Source: Algoriphagus faecimaris (GTDB taxonomy: Bacteria; Bacteroidota; Bacteroidia; Cytophagales; Cyclobacteriaceae). Taken from it: a stretch of 64,000 nucleotides of DNA. The position numbers and the translations under genes are program-made. Position 1 is the first letter of the stretch. Every line of letters starts with the position of its first letter. Shown here piece by piece: positions 53,986 to 62,530 of the stretch. Location: positions 1 to 64,000 of the forward strand of contig NZ_FNAC01000016.1 of assembly GCF_900101705.1 (NCBI RefSeq), read 5' to 3'. The notes under the pieces are model-generated. The model was not told the DNA's origin. It was given only the letters and a program-made list of their open reading frames with translations, and did no database searches.

Positions 53986-54537
53986 ATGAGAAAGATTTTA
54001 ATCTTATTCTTCGTCATAGGCTTCTATTTTAGTGCGGAAGCTCAATTTGGCGTACGTGCCGGATTGTCCTCATCCAATTTTTCCAATACGAACTTCAACG
54101 CTAATGTGGGGATTCACGTTGGGGGCTATTACACTATACTAGCCTCAGAGTTTTTTAGTGTGGAACCAGGGATTCAGTTTTCACAAAAAGGATTTGAAAC
54201 CATAGATCCACCCACTTCCAATGAAGTAGACGAGCGTCTCAATTATGTGGAAGTGCCCGTATTAGTTCGATTGAATTTCATCCCTGCGGTAAATGTCTTT
54301 GCCGGACCCCAGTTTGGGGCTTTAGTCTCTCGTAAGCGAACCGAGGAAGGGAATAATCAAACTTCTACTGAGCCAGTGAAAGGCTATGACATCAGTGGAG
54401 TGGTGGGTTTGCAGGCTTTGCTTCCCCGTGGTTTCAATCTTCAGGTTAGCTATGACTTGGGATTAACCAGTGTCAATTACTTTGGACAGGATGCCAAAAA
54501 TCAGGCTTTAAAGTTATCAATAGCTTACGATTTCTAG
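53986..54537 (+). CDS. Porin-family outer membrane beta-barrel protein
   Basis: The start is the ATG at 53986; an in-frame extension to 53932 has no signal-like sequence. The 183-residue product has a signal peptide (ILILFFVIGFYFSAEA) and the start FGVRAGLSSSNFS, then strands rich in aromatic residues (GGYYTILASEFFSVEPGIQF), ending in a C-terminal Phe (LKLSIAYDF), as for eight-stranded OmpA/OmpX-type barrels. Confidence 0.82.
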   Translation: MRKILILFFVIGFYFSAEAQFGVRAGLSSSNFSNTNFNANVGIHVGGYYTILASEFFSVEPGIQFSQKGFETIDPPTSNEVDERLNYVEVPVLVRLNFIPAVNVFAGPQFGALVSRKRTEEGNNQTSTEPVKGYDISGVVGLQALLPRGFNLQVSYDLGLTSVNYFGQDAKNQALKLSIAYDF

Positions 54538-54548
54538 TTTTAAAATAG

Positions 54549-54571
54549 GCCCAGGAAACTGGGCTTTATTT
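54549..54571. terminator. Terminator between the porin-like gene and ruvC
   Basis: A perfect 6-bp stem GCCCAG/CTGGGC with a GAAA loop (54549-54564) is followed by a T-rich plus-strand tract, 12 bases after the stop. Confidence 0.8.
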
Positions 54572-55141
54572 TTTTATTCTGCCTGGATTTTCCTCAATAA
54601 AGGATTTCCAGCCGGCACTTCTCCCGCGAGTTTGTACTCTTCCTTCGTGAAAATGATGGCAAAGTGCTACAGCTAGCGCATCTGTAGCGTCTAGAAGCTT
54701 GGGTATTTCTGTTAAATTAAACAAGGTCTGTAGCATTGCGGCGACTTGCTCTTTTGAAGCATTACCATTTCCAGTGACGGATTGCTTTACTTTCTTTGGA
54801 GAGTATTCGGTGATGGGGATTTCTCGTGCTAAAGCAGCTGCCATTGCTACTCCCTGTGCCCTACCTAGCTTAAGCATGGACTGGACATTTACTCCGTAAA
54901 AAGGAGCTTCTAAAGCTACAGTATCGGGTAGAAATTCCTCAATGATTCCTGTTATCCGTTCAAAAATTTTCTTGAGCTTTAGCTCATGGGTTTCATATTT
55001 TTTTAGATGGATCACTCCGTACTGGAGCAGTTTGTATTTTTTGCCCTCAGTAAGAATCAGCCCATAACCCATGATATTGGTACCGGGGTCTATTCCTAAA
55101 ATGATTTTTTCCTTCGTTTCTTTTTTTGCTTCTTTACTCAC
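54566..55141 (-). CDS. ruvC: Holliday junction endodeoxyribonuclease RuvC
   Basis: The 191-residue nuclease resolves Holliday junctions with RuvAB. Catalytic residues are visible: Asp in LGIDPGTNIMGYG, Glu in ALEAPFYGVNVQSM, and the C-terminal Asp residues in LLDATDALAVALCH. The usual length is about 170-190, with a short Lys-rich start (SKEAKKETKEK). It is divergent from a glycosyltransferase gene 21 bases away. Confidence 0.94.
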   Translation of the reverse strand: MSKEAKKETKEKIILGIDPGTNIMGYGLILTEGKKYKLLQYGVIHLKKYETHELKLKKIFERITGIIEEFLPDTVALEAPFYGVNVQSMLKLGRAQGVAMAAALAREIPITEYSPKKVKQSVTGNGNASKEQVAAMLQTLFNLTEIPKLLDATDALAVALCHHFHEGRVQTRGRSAGWKSFIEENPGRIKK

Positions 55142-55162
55142 CTCTGCAAGTTAGTCTAAAAG

Positions 55163-56266
55163 ATGATCAGTTTTTACCTGTTTTGCTTCCTAATCTACTC
55201 CGTACAACTCATTTTCCTGATTAGGAGTTGGTCCGAGGGTCGAAAGCAGATGGATGAAAATGATTATTCCGAGCCTGTTTCGCTTCTTATCCCTTTTAGA
55301 AATGAGTCAGAAAATATAGAGGAACTATGCCGTCAGCTAGCCAAGGTCACCCCAAGTGTAGCGGAAGTGCTGCTCATTGATGATCATAGCGAGGATGACT
55401 CGAGAAGTAAATTGGAGCGGTGTTCTGGAAGTATTTCTAAACTTAAAATTATAGACAATCCAGGTCAAGGCAAAAAGACCGCTTTGGCACATGGGGTAGC
55501 CATGGCCAAGGGAAGTATCATTCTCACTTCGGATGCCGATTGCTTTTTTCAGGATGGATGGGTCAAGCAAATGCTACTTCCTTTTGCCGATGCAAAAATT
55601 CAATTAGTAGCTGGACCTGTGCTTTCTAGAATTGAGAGAGCGGGATTTTTGGACCGATTTCAGCAGGTCGAATGGGCTAGTATTCTATTGCTCACTCACT
55701 TCTTTTTTATCAAGAAGCAGCCTCTCATGTGTAGTGGAGCAAATTTAGCCTATAGAAAATCTGCTTTTTTGAAGGTGAATGGCTATGCAGGAAATGAAGA
55801 AATCGCTTCGGGAGATGATGAGTTTCTTTTAAAAAAAATTGTCTTAGAATTCAGCGGAGACTCCTGTCAATATCTCTCCCGAAATGAAACCTTGGTGCTG
55901 ACCCGACCGCAAAATGACTTTTTTGGAATGCTGAATCAGCGAAAACGCTGGGCCGGAAAATGGAGCTATCACTCCTCAATCAGCCATAGTCTTACAGCTG
56001 TGTTTTTCGGTATCCTGCAGATGGTTTGGCTGGGTAGTGTCACTTTATTGTTTTTAGGGCTTTTTTCCATTATAAGTTTTTTCGCAATTTGGCTTGGAAA
56101 AATTCTTTTGGAAAAATGGGTACTTGGTAAAGTGCTCTATTCATTCAATAAGGAGCCTTCCTTTGGGGTGTTTATAAAGACGAGTCTTTTTCATCCGGTT
56201 TATGTGATTTCGACGATCTTTGGAATCATATTTGGAAAATATACTTGGAAAGGAAGAAGCCAGTGA
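55163..56266 (+). CDS. Membrane-bound family 2 glycosyltransferase
   Basis: The 367-residue protein has an N-terminal helix (FYLFCFLIYSVQLIFLI), a GT-A domain (VSLLIPFRNESENIEELCRQ, LLIDDHSEDDS, TSDADCFF, and the Q-x-x-RW motif QRKRWAGKW) and two to three C-terminal helices. This is the layout of processive or single-step lipid/polysaccharide synthases of the hyaluronan/chitooligosaccharide type. It starts a run of genes that includes a second, similar transferase at 58390. Confidence 0.87.
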   Translation: MISFYLFCFLIYSVQLIFLIRSWSEGRKQMDENDYSEPVSLLIPFRNESENIEELCRQLAKVTPSVAEVLLIDDHSEDDSRSKLERCSGSISKLKIIDNPGQGKKTALAHGVAMAKGSIILTSDADCFFQDGWVKQMLLPFADAKIQLVAGPVLSRIERAGFLDRFQQVEWASILLLTHFFFIKKQPLMCSGANLAYRKSAFLKVNGYAGNEEIASGDDEFLLKKIVLEFSGDSCQYLSRNETLVLTRPQNDFFGMLNQRKRWAGKWSYHSSISHSLTAVFFGILQMVWLGSVTLLFLGLFSIISFFAIWLGKILLEKWVLGKVLYSFNKEPSFGVFIKTSLFHPVYVISTIFGIIFGKYTWKGRSQ

Positions 56267-56297
56267 TTTTGCTTATTTTAGCAAAGAAAAAATAAAG

Positions 56298-56549
56298 ATG
56301 AGTGACGAAGAGTTTGACTTGTTAGATGAATTGTACTTTGTGCAATCTTATTCCTATTTGAAAGATACTTTGGGCTGGGAAGAGCACTTGATTCTAAAAA
56401 CTCTGACACAGTTGTACAGCAAATCTTATATCAAATGTCTCACGGAGCCTGATCAGGAGCGATTTGATCAAGTGGATATTTCCAAAGAAGGCACCTCGCT
56501 CTACTTTCTAGCCACCAAAAAGGGTCTGATGGCCCATAATGCCCTTTAA
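56298..56549 (+). CDS. Small conserved-type protein, 83 aa
   Basis: The ATG at 56298 is preferred; the longer frame starts inside the previous gene. The 83 residues (MSDEEFDLLDELYFVQSYSY, then ILKTLTQLYSKSYIKCLTEP) look like a small winged-helix-type fold. No named family recognised. Its stop TAA is in the same frame as the phosphatase gene that begins 4 bases later. Confidence 0.6.
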   Translation: MSDEEFDLLDELYFVQSYSYLKDTLGWEEHLILKTLTQLYSKSYIKCLTEPDQERFDQVDISKEGTSLYFLATKKGLMAHNAL

Positions 56550-56552
56550 AAT

Positions 56553-57764
56553 TTGATAACTGAAAATCACAAATACCAACGGAAAGAACTGGAGCTAAAG
56601 GCCCTCTTGGAGATCACTCAGGCTATTAATGAAAATCAGTCCGAGTCGGTATTGGTCAACATTTTCAAGTTTACCTGCCTAGTTCATTTGAATATATATT
56701 CGCTGGTCCTCTATGTTCTTCAAGAAGGCGGCTATGAAAAAAAGATAGCCCATGGAGTCAAAGCCAAGGTGCCTGACTTTATTCCCTCCGATGAGGTTAA
56801 AGAGTTTAACAGCCAAGGAAACGCACGACTGGAGGTTGAGGATCGAGAGATCTTTGATGAGTTTGAGACTTATCTCCCCGTTTTTCATAAAGAAAAGTTG
56901 CTTGCGATTCTATTTTTGCGCAGCAAGGATCCACAGATAGAACTCAATCTGAATTTTACCCAAGCTATAGCAAATATTCTGGTAGTAGCTTTAGAGAATA
57001 AGCGGTTTGCTAGGAAGCAGGTTCAACAGGAAGTGCTAAATCGAGAAGTAGCTATAGCCTCTCAGGTTCAACAAATGCTTTTCCCCTCTGCACTTCCCAA
57101 TCATGAAAATATAAAAGCGAAGGTGACTTACATCCCTCACAGTATGGTTGGAGGAGATTATTATGACTTTGTCAGACAGTCCGAGGATGTAATTTATTTC
57201 TGTATAGCAGATGTGTCTGGTAAAGGAATCGCCGCTGCCCTTTTGATGTCAAATTTTCAAGCGTCCCTGCGTACGATGCTTCGAAGCGATGCTAATCTAG
57301 AGACGATCGTCCATCAGTTGAATTATACCTTGTATGAAAATACCAAAGGTGATCGATTTATCACTTTTTTTCTGGGTAGGTTTGATTTGAAAACCCGGGA
57401 GCTTGACTATGTAAATGCCGGACATAATCCCCCTGTTCTTTGCTGGGAGGAGAAAGAAGAGAGTGAGCTTTTAGAGGCTGGGACGACTATTTTGGGGGCT
57501 TTTGATCGTCTTCCATTTTTGGAGATAGGCAAACGTGAAATTCCCGGTAATTTTACGCTGCATCTATACACCGACGGGTTGACAGAGACCTTAAATGAGG
57601 CTGAGGAAGAATTTGGGGAAGATCGGCTACAAGAATTTGTTAGCAGGCATCTTTGCATGAATCCGGAGGATTTTCACAGAGAGTTTTTGGAGGTTTTGTC
57701 CGGTTTCTCTGGGACTGTGCCATTGAGAGATGACTTGACGCTGTTTAGTATTCGGATTCAATGA
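56553..57764 (+). CDS. PP2C/SpoIIE-type serine/threonine phosphatase with N-terminal sensor region
   Basis: The frame opens after the upstream TAA and the only early start is TTG at 56553; no ATG occurs until deep in the domain. The 403-residue protein has a GAF-like first part (about 15-150), then EVAIASQVQQMLFPSALPNH, VGGDYYDFVR, CIADVSGKGIAAALLMSNFQ, NYTLYENTKGDRFITFFLGR and LYTDGLTETLNEAEEEFGED, the SpoIIE PPM fold with metal Asp residues. It probably acts on anti-sigma-factor antagonists or similar proteins. Confidence 0.85.
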   Translation: MITENHKYQRKELELKALLEITQAINENQSESVLVNIFKFTCLVHLNIYSLVLYVLQEGGYEKKIAHGVKAKVPDFIPSDEVKEFNSQGNARLEVEDREIFDEFETYLPVFHKEKLLAILFLRSKDPQIELNLNFTQAIANILVVALENKRFARKQVQQEVLNREVAIASQVQQMLFPSALPNHENIKAKVTYIPHSMVGGDYYDFVRQSEDVIYFCIADVSGKGIAAALLMSNFQASLRTMLRSDANLETIVHQLNYTLYENTKGDRFITFFLGRFDLKTRELDYVNAGHNPPVLCWEEKEESELLEAGTTILGAFDRLPFLEIGKREIPGNFTLHLYTDGLTETLNEAEEEFGEDRLQEFVSRHLCMNPEDFHREFLEVLSGFSGTVPLRDDLTLFSIRIQ

Positions 57765-58393
57765 GTTTCTATTTTCATCAGACTCCGGAAATTTTTTCTA
57801 CAATTTTTCCAAAAAGAATATGGAGAATGCCGAATCATGAAAAGACAGTCTACCTTACTTTTGATGATGGCCCTGTGCCGGGTGTCACTGACTTTGTGTT
57901 GAAGGAACTTGAGAAGAGAGGACAGAAAGCAACTTTTTTTGTGGTGGGAGATAATGTAAGAAAGTCCCCGGGCTTGGCTCGTCAGTTAATAGAAGAAGGC
58001 CATGCCCTGGGAAATCATACCTTTAACCACCTGCATGGCTTAAAAAATAAGACGCATCATTACCTACAAAATATAGATCGCTGTCAAAAGACGATCGAAG
58101 ACTTGCTCAGCTACAGTCCCCGCTATTTTCGTCCTCCTTACGGTATGCTCAAATCGGCACAAGCCAAATCCATTCACAAAGAATTCGAAATCGTGATGTG
58201 GAGTTTTTTGTCTGGAGATTTTGATTCTCAACTGAGTTCTAAGCAGATTTTGCAAAAATCAGTGGAAGGGCTCAGTCCAGGGAGTATTTTGGTTTTTCAC
58301 GATCAGGAAAAGACCAAAGAGGTGATAAGAGGTGTTTTGCCGAGGTTTTTGGACGCTGTAAAGGATCAGGGTTGGAAAACTGCTTGTTTATGA
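57761..58393 (+). CDS. Polysaccharide deacetylase (NodB/CE4)
   Basis: The 210-residue protein has the CE4 motifs: YLTFDDGPVPGVTDFV (catalytic Asp and metal Asp), GHALGNHTFNHLHGLK (metal His residues), YFRPPYGMLKSAQAK and MWSFLSGDFDS, and a C-terminal SILVFHDQEKT His. It removes N-acetyl groups from glycans or peptidoglycan. No signal peptide, so intracellular or unusual. The stop of the phosphatase gene overlaps its ATG (4 bases), and its own stop overlaps the next ATG. Confidence 0.87.
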   Translation: MSFYFHQTPEIFSTIFPKRIWRMPNHEKTVYLTFDDGPVPGVTDFVLKELEKRGQKATFFVVGDNVRKSPGLARQLIEEGHALGNHTFNHLHGLKNKTHHYLQNIDRCQKTIEDLLSYSPRYFRPPYGMLKSAQAKSIHKEFEIVMWSFLSGDFDSQLSSKQILQKSVEGLSPGSILVFHDQEKTKEVIRGVLPRFLDAVKDQGWKTACL

Positions 58394-59493
58394 TTTTTGC
58401 TTTTGGATTAATCGGTCTCTTGATAGCTCAGTTTGTGATTTTACTCCTGCGCGTTGGACTTTTCTTTCAAAAACACCAAGGCAATTTGACCGATTTACCT
58501 TTAGTCTCTATTTTAATTGCCGTTCGCAATGAAGAAAGAGACCTGCCCAAGCTTCTGAAGTCCCTAGAAAGAATCGACTATCCAGAAGAAAAGCTTCAAT
58601 TTCTCTTCGCCGATGATGCGAGCAGTGACAGGAGTCTCGATTTACTTAATGCTTGGTGTCAATCTCGTGCTAATAGAAAAGTGCTCGAGTTAAAAGAGCA
58701 GGAAGAACGTGGTAAAAGAAAGGTCAATCCAAAGGCTCAGGCATTGGCCAACTTGGGAACTCTAGCCAGAGGTGAATTTCTATTTTTTACGGATGCCGAT
58801 TGTCAGGTACCGAAGACTTGGATAAAAGAGCTGTTGACTTGTTTTGAGGAAAATACGGGGATGGTATTGGGAATCACTCAAGTCAAGGGACAGGGGATAT
58901 TCGCAAAAATGCAAGAAACAGACTGGTGGTTGACTTTAGGTTTGGTAAAAATCGCTGCTGATTTGGGGATTTCCACAACGGGGCTCGGGAATAACATGGT
59001 GATAAAAAGCAAAGCCTATGTAGACTGTGGGGGCTTTGAAGCCCTTCCTTTTAGCCTTACAGAGGATTTAGAGATGAGTAGAGCTATTCGCAAAGCGGGT
59101 TACTCTATTCGCTCTCAAATAAGTCCCGAGGCTTTAGTGGATACCAAATCAGAGAGTTCCTTACCCGCATTACTTTCTCAGCGTAAGCGATGGATGAGTG
59201 GAGTTATGTCCTTGGATTTATTTTGGAAAATAGCCTTAGGTATTCAGGTGCTTTATTTTCCTGCTTTGATTTATCTGTTGATCTTTTCCCCACAGCTCGG
59301 ATTAATTTTTGGAGCGATTAAGTGGGGGCTTCAAAGTTTATTCCTGCGTCAGGTAGCTAATAAGGCTGGAAAGGAACTTGCCTTTTCTTTCTTGTTGCTT
59401 TTCGAAATTTACTTTGTCCTACTGTCCGTGATGACAATTCTTTATTACTTTTGGCCTTCTGCAACCGAATGGAAATCCAGAGAATACTCATGA
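58390..59493 (+). CDS. Membrane-bound family 2 glycosyltransferase (paralogue of 55163-56266)
   Basis: The ATG at 58390 overlaps the deacetylase stop (ATGA). The 367-residue product has an N-terminal membrane helix (MIFAFGLIGLLIAQFVILLL), the GT-A motifs VSILIAVRNEERDLPKLLKS, FADDASSDRS, FTDADCQVP and QRKRWMSG, and three C-terminal helices. It is very like the 55163 gene in layout. A surface glycan made by two transferases and trimmed by the deacetylase is a reasonable guess. Confidence 0.87.
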   Translation: MIFAFGLIGLLIAQFVILLLRVGLFFQKHQGNLTDLPLVSILIAVRNEERDLPKLLKSLERIDYPEEKLQFLFADDASSDRSLDLLNAWCQSRANRKVLELKEQEERGKRKVNPKAQALANLGTLARGEFLFFTDADCQVPKTWIKELLTCFEENTGMVLGITQVKGQGIFAKMQETDWWLTLGLVKIAADLGISTTGLGNNMVIKSKAYVDCGGFEALPFSLTEDLEMSRAIRKAGYSIRSQISPEALVDTKSESSLPALLSQRKRWMSGVMSLDLFWKIALGIQVLYFPALIYLLIFSPQLGLIFGAIKWGLQSLFLRQVANKAGKELAFSFLLLFEIYFVLLSVMTILYYFWPSATEWKSREYS

Positions 59494-59600
59494 AATCGAG
59501 CATGATGTGGTCATCACACACTGATATGACTATCAACCCTGGGAGATTCCATCCCGATACTCGGGACAAGTTATGACCTTTGAAAATCAATTATAGACAC

Positions 59601-60383
59601 ATGAAATTGATCGATACTCACGCACATATATATTCTACCAAATTTGACTCAGACCGAGATGAAGTAGTCGAGGCTATCAAAGCTGCTGGCATAGAGCGGG
59701 TATATATGCCCAATGTAGATGTCTCGACGATCGAAAGAATGCTGGACTGTGAGAAGCGCTACCCGGGCCTCTGTATACCCATGATGGGATTACATCCCTG
59801 TGATGTCAAGGAGGATTATGAGGAGCAGTTGGACAAAATGAAACAATGGCTGGAGCGAAGACCTTTTGCTGCGGTGGGGGAGATTGGCTTGGATTTGTAT
59901 TGGGACAAAAGTTTTTTTAAGCAACAAAAATTGGCTTTGAAAACTCAAATCGATTGGGCAAAAGAATTCGACTTACCTATAGTTTTACATTGTAGAGAAT
60001 CCATCGATGAGACTATTGAAATCGTCAGAGAAAACCATAATGGAAAATTGAGGGGCATTTTTCACTGCTTTACTGGAGACCTAAAGCAAGCTATGCAGAT
60101 TATAGAAATGGGTTTTCTGTTAGGAATAGGTGGAGTAAGTACTTATAAAAATGGAGGATTGGATAAAGTCATTCCTCATCTTGGATTAGAGCATTTGGTA
60201 TTAGAAACGGACGCTCCCTATTTGGCGCCTGTACCTTATAGAGGAAAGCGTAATTCTCCGGAGTTTCTTCCCCATATCGCTCAGCGAATAGGGGATTTGC
60301 TCGAAACTAGCGTGGAAAGGGTAGGAGAAAAAACGACAAAAAACGCATTGGGCCTATTTAAGGAATTCACTTATGAATTATAA
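59601..60383 (+). CDS. tatD: TatD-family DNase
   Basis: The ATG at 59601 (MKLIDTHAHIYSTKFDSDRD) is preferred to the 59580 frame start. The 260-residue metal-dependent hydrolase has the HxH of DTHAHI, VGEIGLDLYWD, LHCRESIDET, IFHCFTGDLKQA and ETDAPYLAP, the full TatD metal site. It acts as a 3'-5' DNA exonuclease in known members. It overlaps the asparaginase gene by 11 bases. Confidence 0.92.
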   Translation: MKLIDTHAHIYSTKFDSDRDEVVEAIKAAGIERVYMPNVDVSTIERMLDCEKRYPGLCIPMMGLHPCDVKEDYEEQLDKMKQWLERRPFAAVGEIGLDLYWDKSFFKQQKLALKTQIDWAKEFDLPIVLHCRESIDETIEIVRENHNGKLRGIFHCFTGDLKQAMQIIEMGFLLGIGGVSTYKNGGLDKVIPHLGLEHLVLETDAPYLAPVPYRGKRNSPEFLPHIAQRIGDLLETSVERVGEKTTKNALGLFKEFTYEL

Positions 60384-61440
60384 AATCGTAAGACTTAATA
60401 CTCGGATCAAAACGAGTCGTACTTCCTCAGTTTTAATTATCTATACAGGAGGTACATTGGGTATGGCTTATGACGAGAGCGGAGCACTGGTCCCCTTTAA
60501 TTTTGGTCAAATCCTGGATAAAATCCCCATTTTATCTAATATGGATATCGCGATCACGGTGATCTCTTTCCCTGAACCTATCGACTCTTCTAATGTAACC
60601 ATGATACATTGGAAAGATATGGCCTATATCATCACTGAAAACTATGATAGTTATGATGGCTTTGTGGTCTTGCATGGGACGGATACTATGGCCTATTCAG
60701 CTTCCATGCTAAGCTATATGCTTCAGGGACTCAATAAACCGGTAATTTTCACTGGAGCGCAGTTGCCGATATCAGCTATGCGATCTGATGCCCGCGAGAA
60801 TTTGATGACAAGTTTGGAGATAGCTACAGCCAAAATAGATGAAATCCCACTTGTGCCGGAAGTTTGTGTGTTTTTCAACCATATGCTATTGCGGGGAAAT
60901 CGGGCGAAAAAAGTACAATCTATTCACTTCGATGCCTTTGAGTCCGAAAACTATCCCGCACTAGCGGAATCGGGGATCGTGATAGATTACAATACGGCAG
61001 CGATTCGTCCCTATGAACCACATAGAAAACTGGTTAACAAAAATCAGTTAGATAATCGCGTGATGATCCTAAAGCTTTTTCCTGGAATTACCGAAAAGAT
61101 CATGGATGCTTGTTTTGCTATCGAGGGATTGCGCGGTGTGGTTTTAGAAACCTATGGTTCTGGAAATAGCCCGAGCGAAGCTTGGTTTATGAAATCTTTG
61201 GAGCGTGCCATTAAGAAGGGCCTGATCATCCTCAATGTATCTCAATGCAATGGGGGGCGGGTCATACAGGGAAGGTATGAGACCTCCAAAGAACTATTAA
61301 ATGTGGGTGTAGTAAGTGGTGCAGACATGACTACAGAGGCTGCCGTGACCAAACTCATGTTTTTGCTAGGTCAGCACCAAAAAGCGGAAGAGATCCGAGA
61401 AAAGCTGGTGCTACCCTTAGCCGGTGAGATGACGACGTAA
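60373..61440 (+). CDS. ansA: Type I L-asparaginase
   Basis: The 355-residue enzyme hydrolyses asparagine to aspartate and ammonia in the cytoplasm. Catalytic Thr lies in VLIIYTGGTLGMAYD and the second active-site block in VVLHGTDTMAYSASML; TGAQLPISAMRSDARENLMT is the family's Lys/Asp-adjacent region. No signal peptide, which fits the low-affinity type I. Co-transcribed with tatD. Confidence 0.92.
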   Translation: MNYKIVRLNTRIKTSRTSSVLIIYTGGTLGMAYDESGALVPFNFGQILDKIPILSNMDIAITVISFPEPIDSSNVTMIHWKDMAYIITENYDSYDGFVVLHGTDTMAYSASMLSYMLQGLNKPVIFTGAQLPISAMRSDARENLMTSLEIATAKIDEIPLVPEVCVFFNHMLLRGNRAKKVQSIHFDAFESENYPALAESGIVIDYNTAAIRPYEPHRKLVNKNQLDNRVMILKLFPGITEKIMDACFAIEGLRGVVLETYGSGNSPSEAWFMKSLERAIKKGLIILNVSQCNGGRVIQGRYETSKELLNVGVVSGADMTTEAAVTKLMFLLGQHQKAEEIREKLVLPLAGEMTT

Positions 61441-61537
61441 AAAAGCCTGGGCTATTTAATCTCTAAATTTGGAATCGGGGAGAATAATAATTTTCTTTGC
61501 ACTCCGATTCAGAAAAAGGATCAAAATCACAACACAC

Positions 61538-61625
61538 AGAGAGGTGTCCGAGTGGTTGAAGGAGCACGCCTGGAAAGCGTGTATACCCCTAAAGGGTATC
61601 GAGGGTTCGAATCCCTTCCTCTCTG
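61538..61625 (+). tRNA. tRNA-Ser (anticodon GGA)
   Basis: AGAGAGG at 61538-61544 pairs with CCTCTCT at 61618-61624, discriminator G at 61625. The anticodon loop CTGGAAA gives GGA; the variable arm is long (TACCCCTAAAGGGTA), as in type II tRNAs, and the T-loop is GGTTCGAATCC. CCA is not encoded (the next bases read CA). Reads UCC and UCU codons. Confidence 0.95.
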
Positions 61626-61626
61626 C

Positions 61627-61659
61627 AAAGCCAAATTCAGCAATGATTTGGCTTTTTTT
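61627..61659 (+). terminator. Terminator of tRNA-Ser
   Basis: A 10-bp stem (61627-61636 with 61646-61655) is followed by a T run, directly after the tRNA. Confidence 0.82.
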
Positions 61660-61785
61660 ATGAATATCAGCGTCAGTTGTGGGCGTTGGTGTGAGGAAGG
61701 GGCAAGAACCCTCGGGTTTGAAATCGACCAGAGGAAGATTCGCGAGGGGATGTGCCGCATGTCGGTAAGTATGAGTAATCCTTAT

Positions 61786-61816
61786 CTCTCTCAAAAGCCA
61801 AGTTCAGCAATGATTT
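61786..61816 (+). repeat. Imperfect copy of the tRNA-Ser 3' end and terminator
   Basis: 31 bases (61786-61816) match 61619-61649 at 28 positions, 167 bases downstream; the preceding AATCCTT also resembles the tRNA T-arm end AATCCCTT. It may be a decayed second tRNA-Ser or an old integration scar. The stretch 61817-62435 holds no gene I can support. Confidence 0.5.
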
Positions 61817-62380
61817 ATTCTTTTTATATCGTAAAAATCCAATTTTATGTCTTCTGAGATACTAATTAGGATTGATGTATCTATCAATTTTTTATCCTGA
61901 GTTTTTTCTAGCCATAATGAGAGACGTAATAAAGCCTAGCTGAAGAAAGGATTTAAGAAAGTGTATCAATTCTAGTAGTTGGAGCTGGGTGTCCTCCAAT
62001 TTCATGGGAGAGTGATTCATATCATTAGATAAAAAATGGTGGTACAATCTATTTACGCAGCTATTCTAAATAAGAGACGGGTTAATTTTAATTAGTAGCC
62101 TGATTTATGATGTTTTTGGGGGTGAAATATCCCATCAGTTTTTACTTTTTTGGACTCATGATAAAAAATTGAAAGAATGACAGGCGAAATAAAATTTCAA
62201 TTTTCGGATATAATCCCTACATCCTATTGAATTCAGTAGTTAAAATTTCAAATCATCAAAAATCTCGTTTATTCTCACATTTTTATTTTTGATTCTGCTA
62301 AAAAATGAGAACCTTTCAGACGGTTTTAAGGAAAGTGAATCTTCCAAAGAGGAAAATAAAAATTGTCCGCTCGTGTAAAA

Positions 62381-62399
62381 AATGCCTATTTATGGCATT
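62381..62399. repeat. Hairpin upstream of exbB
   Basis: AATGCC/GGCATT arms around a 7-base loop, in the otherwise empty 61860-62435 stretch. No T run follows, so a regulatory rather than terminator role is possible but unproven. Confidence 0.3.
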
Positions 62400-62435
62400 A
62401 AATGCAGACTTTTCGAAAAAAATCTAAGGAAGTGC

Positions 62436-62468
62436 ATTGTTTTTTGAAAGCAAAAAATGATAACTTTA
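62436..62468 (+). promoter_or_regulatory. Possible promoter of the exbB operon
   Basis: TAACTTTA (62461-62468) matches TAnnTTTG at 7 of 8 positions; ATTG (62436-62439) lies 21 bases upstream. The exbB ATG is 63 bases further down. Confidence 0.4.
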
Positions 62469-62530
62469 AAACTCGATTTTACTGTAGAAACCATTTAACC
62501 TTTATCAAAAGTCTATTTAAAATTCACATT

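Noticed and set aside
61456-61857. ORFs across the tRNA-Ser region on both strands
   Set aside because: They run through the tRNA and its terminator; these are not protein genes.
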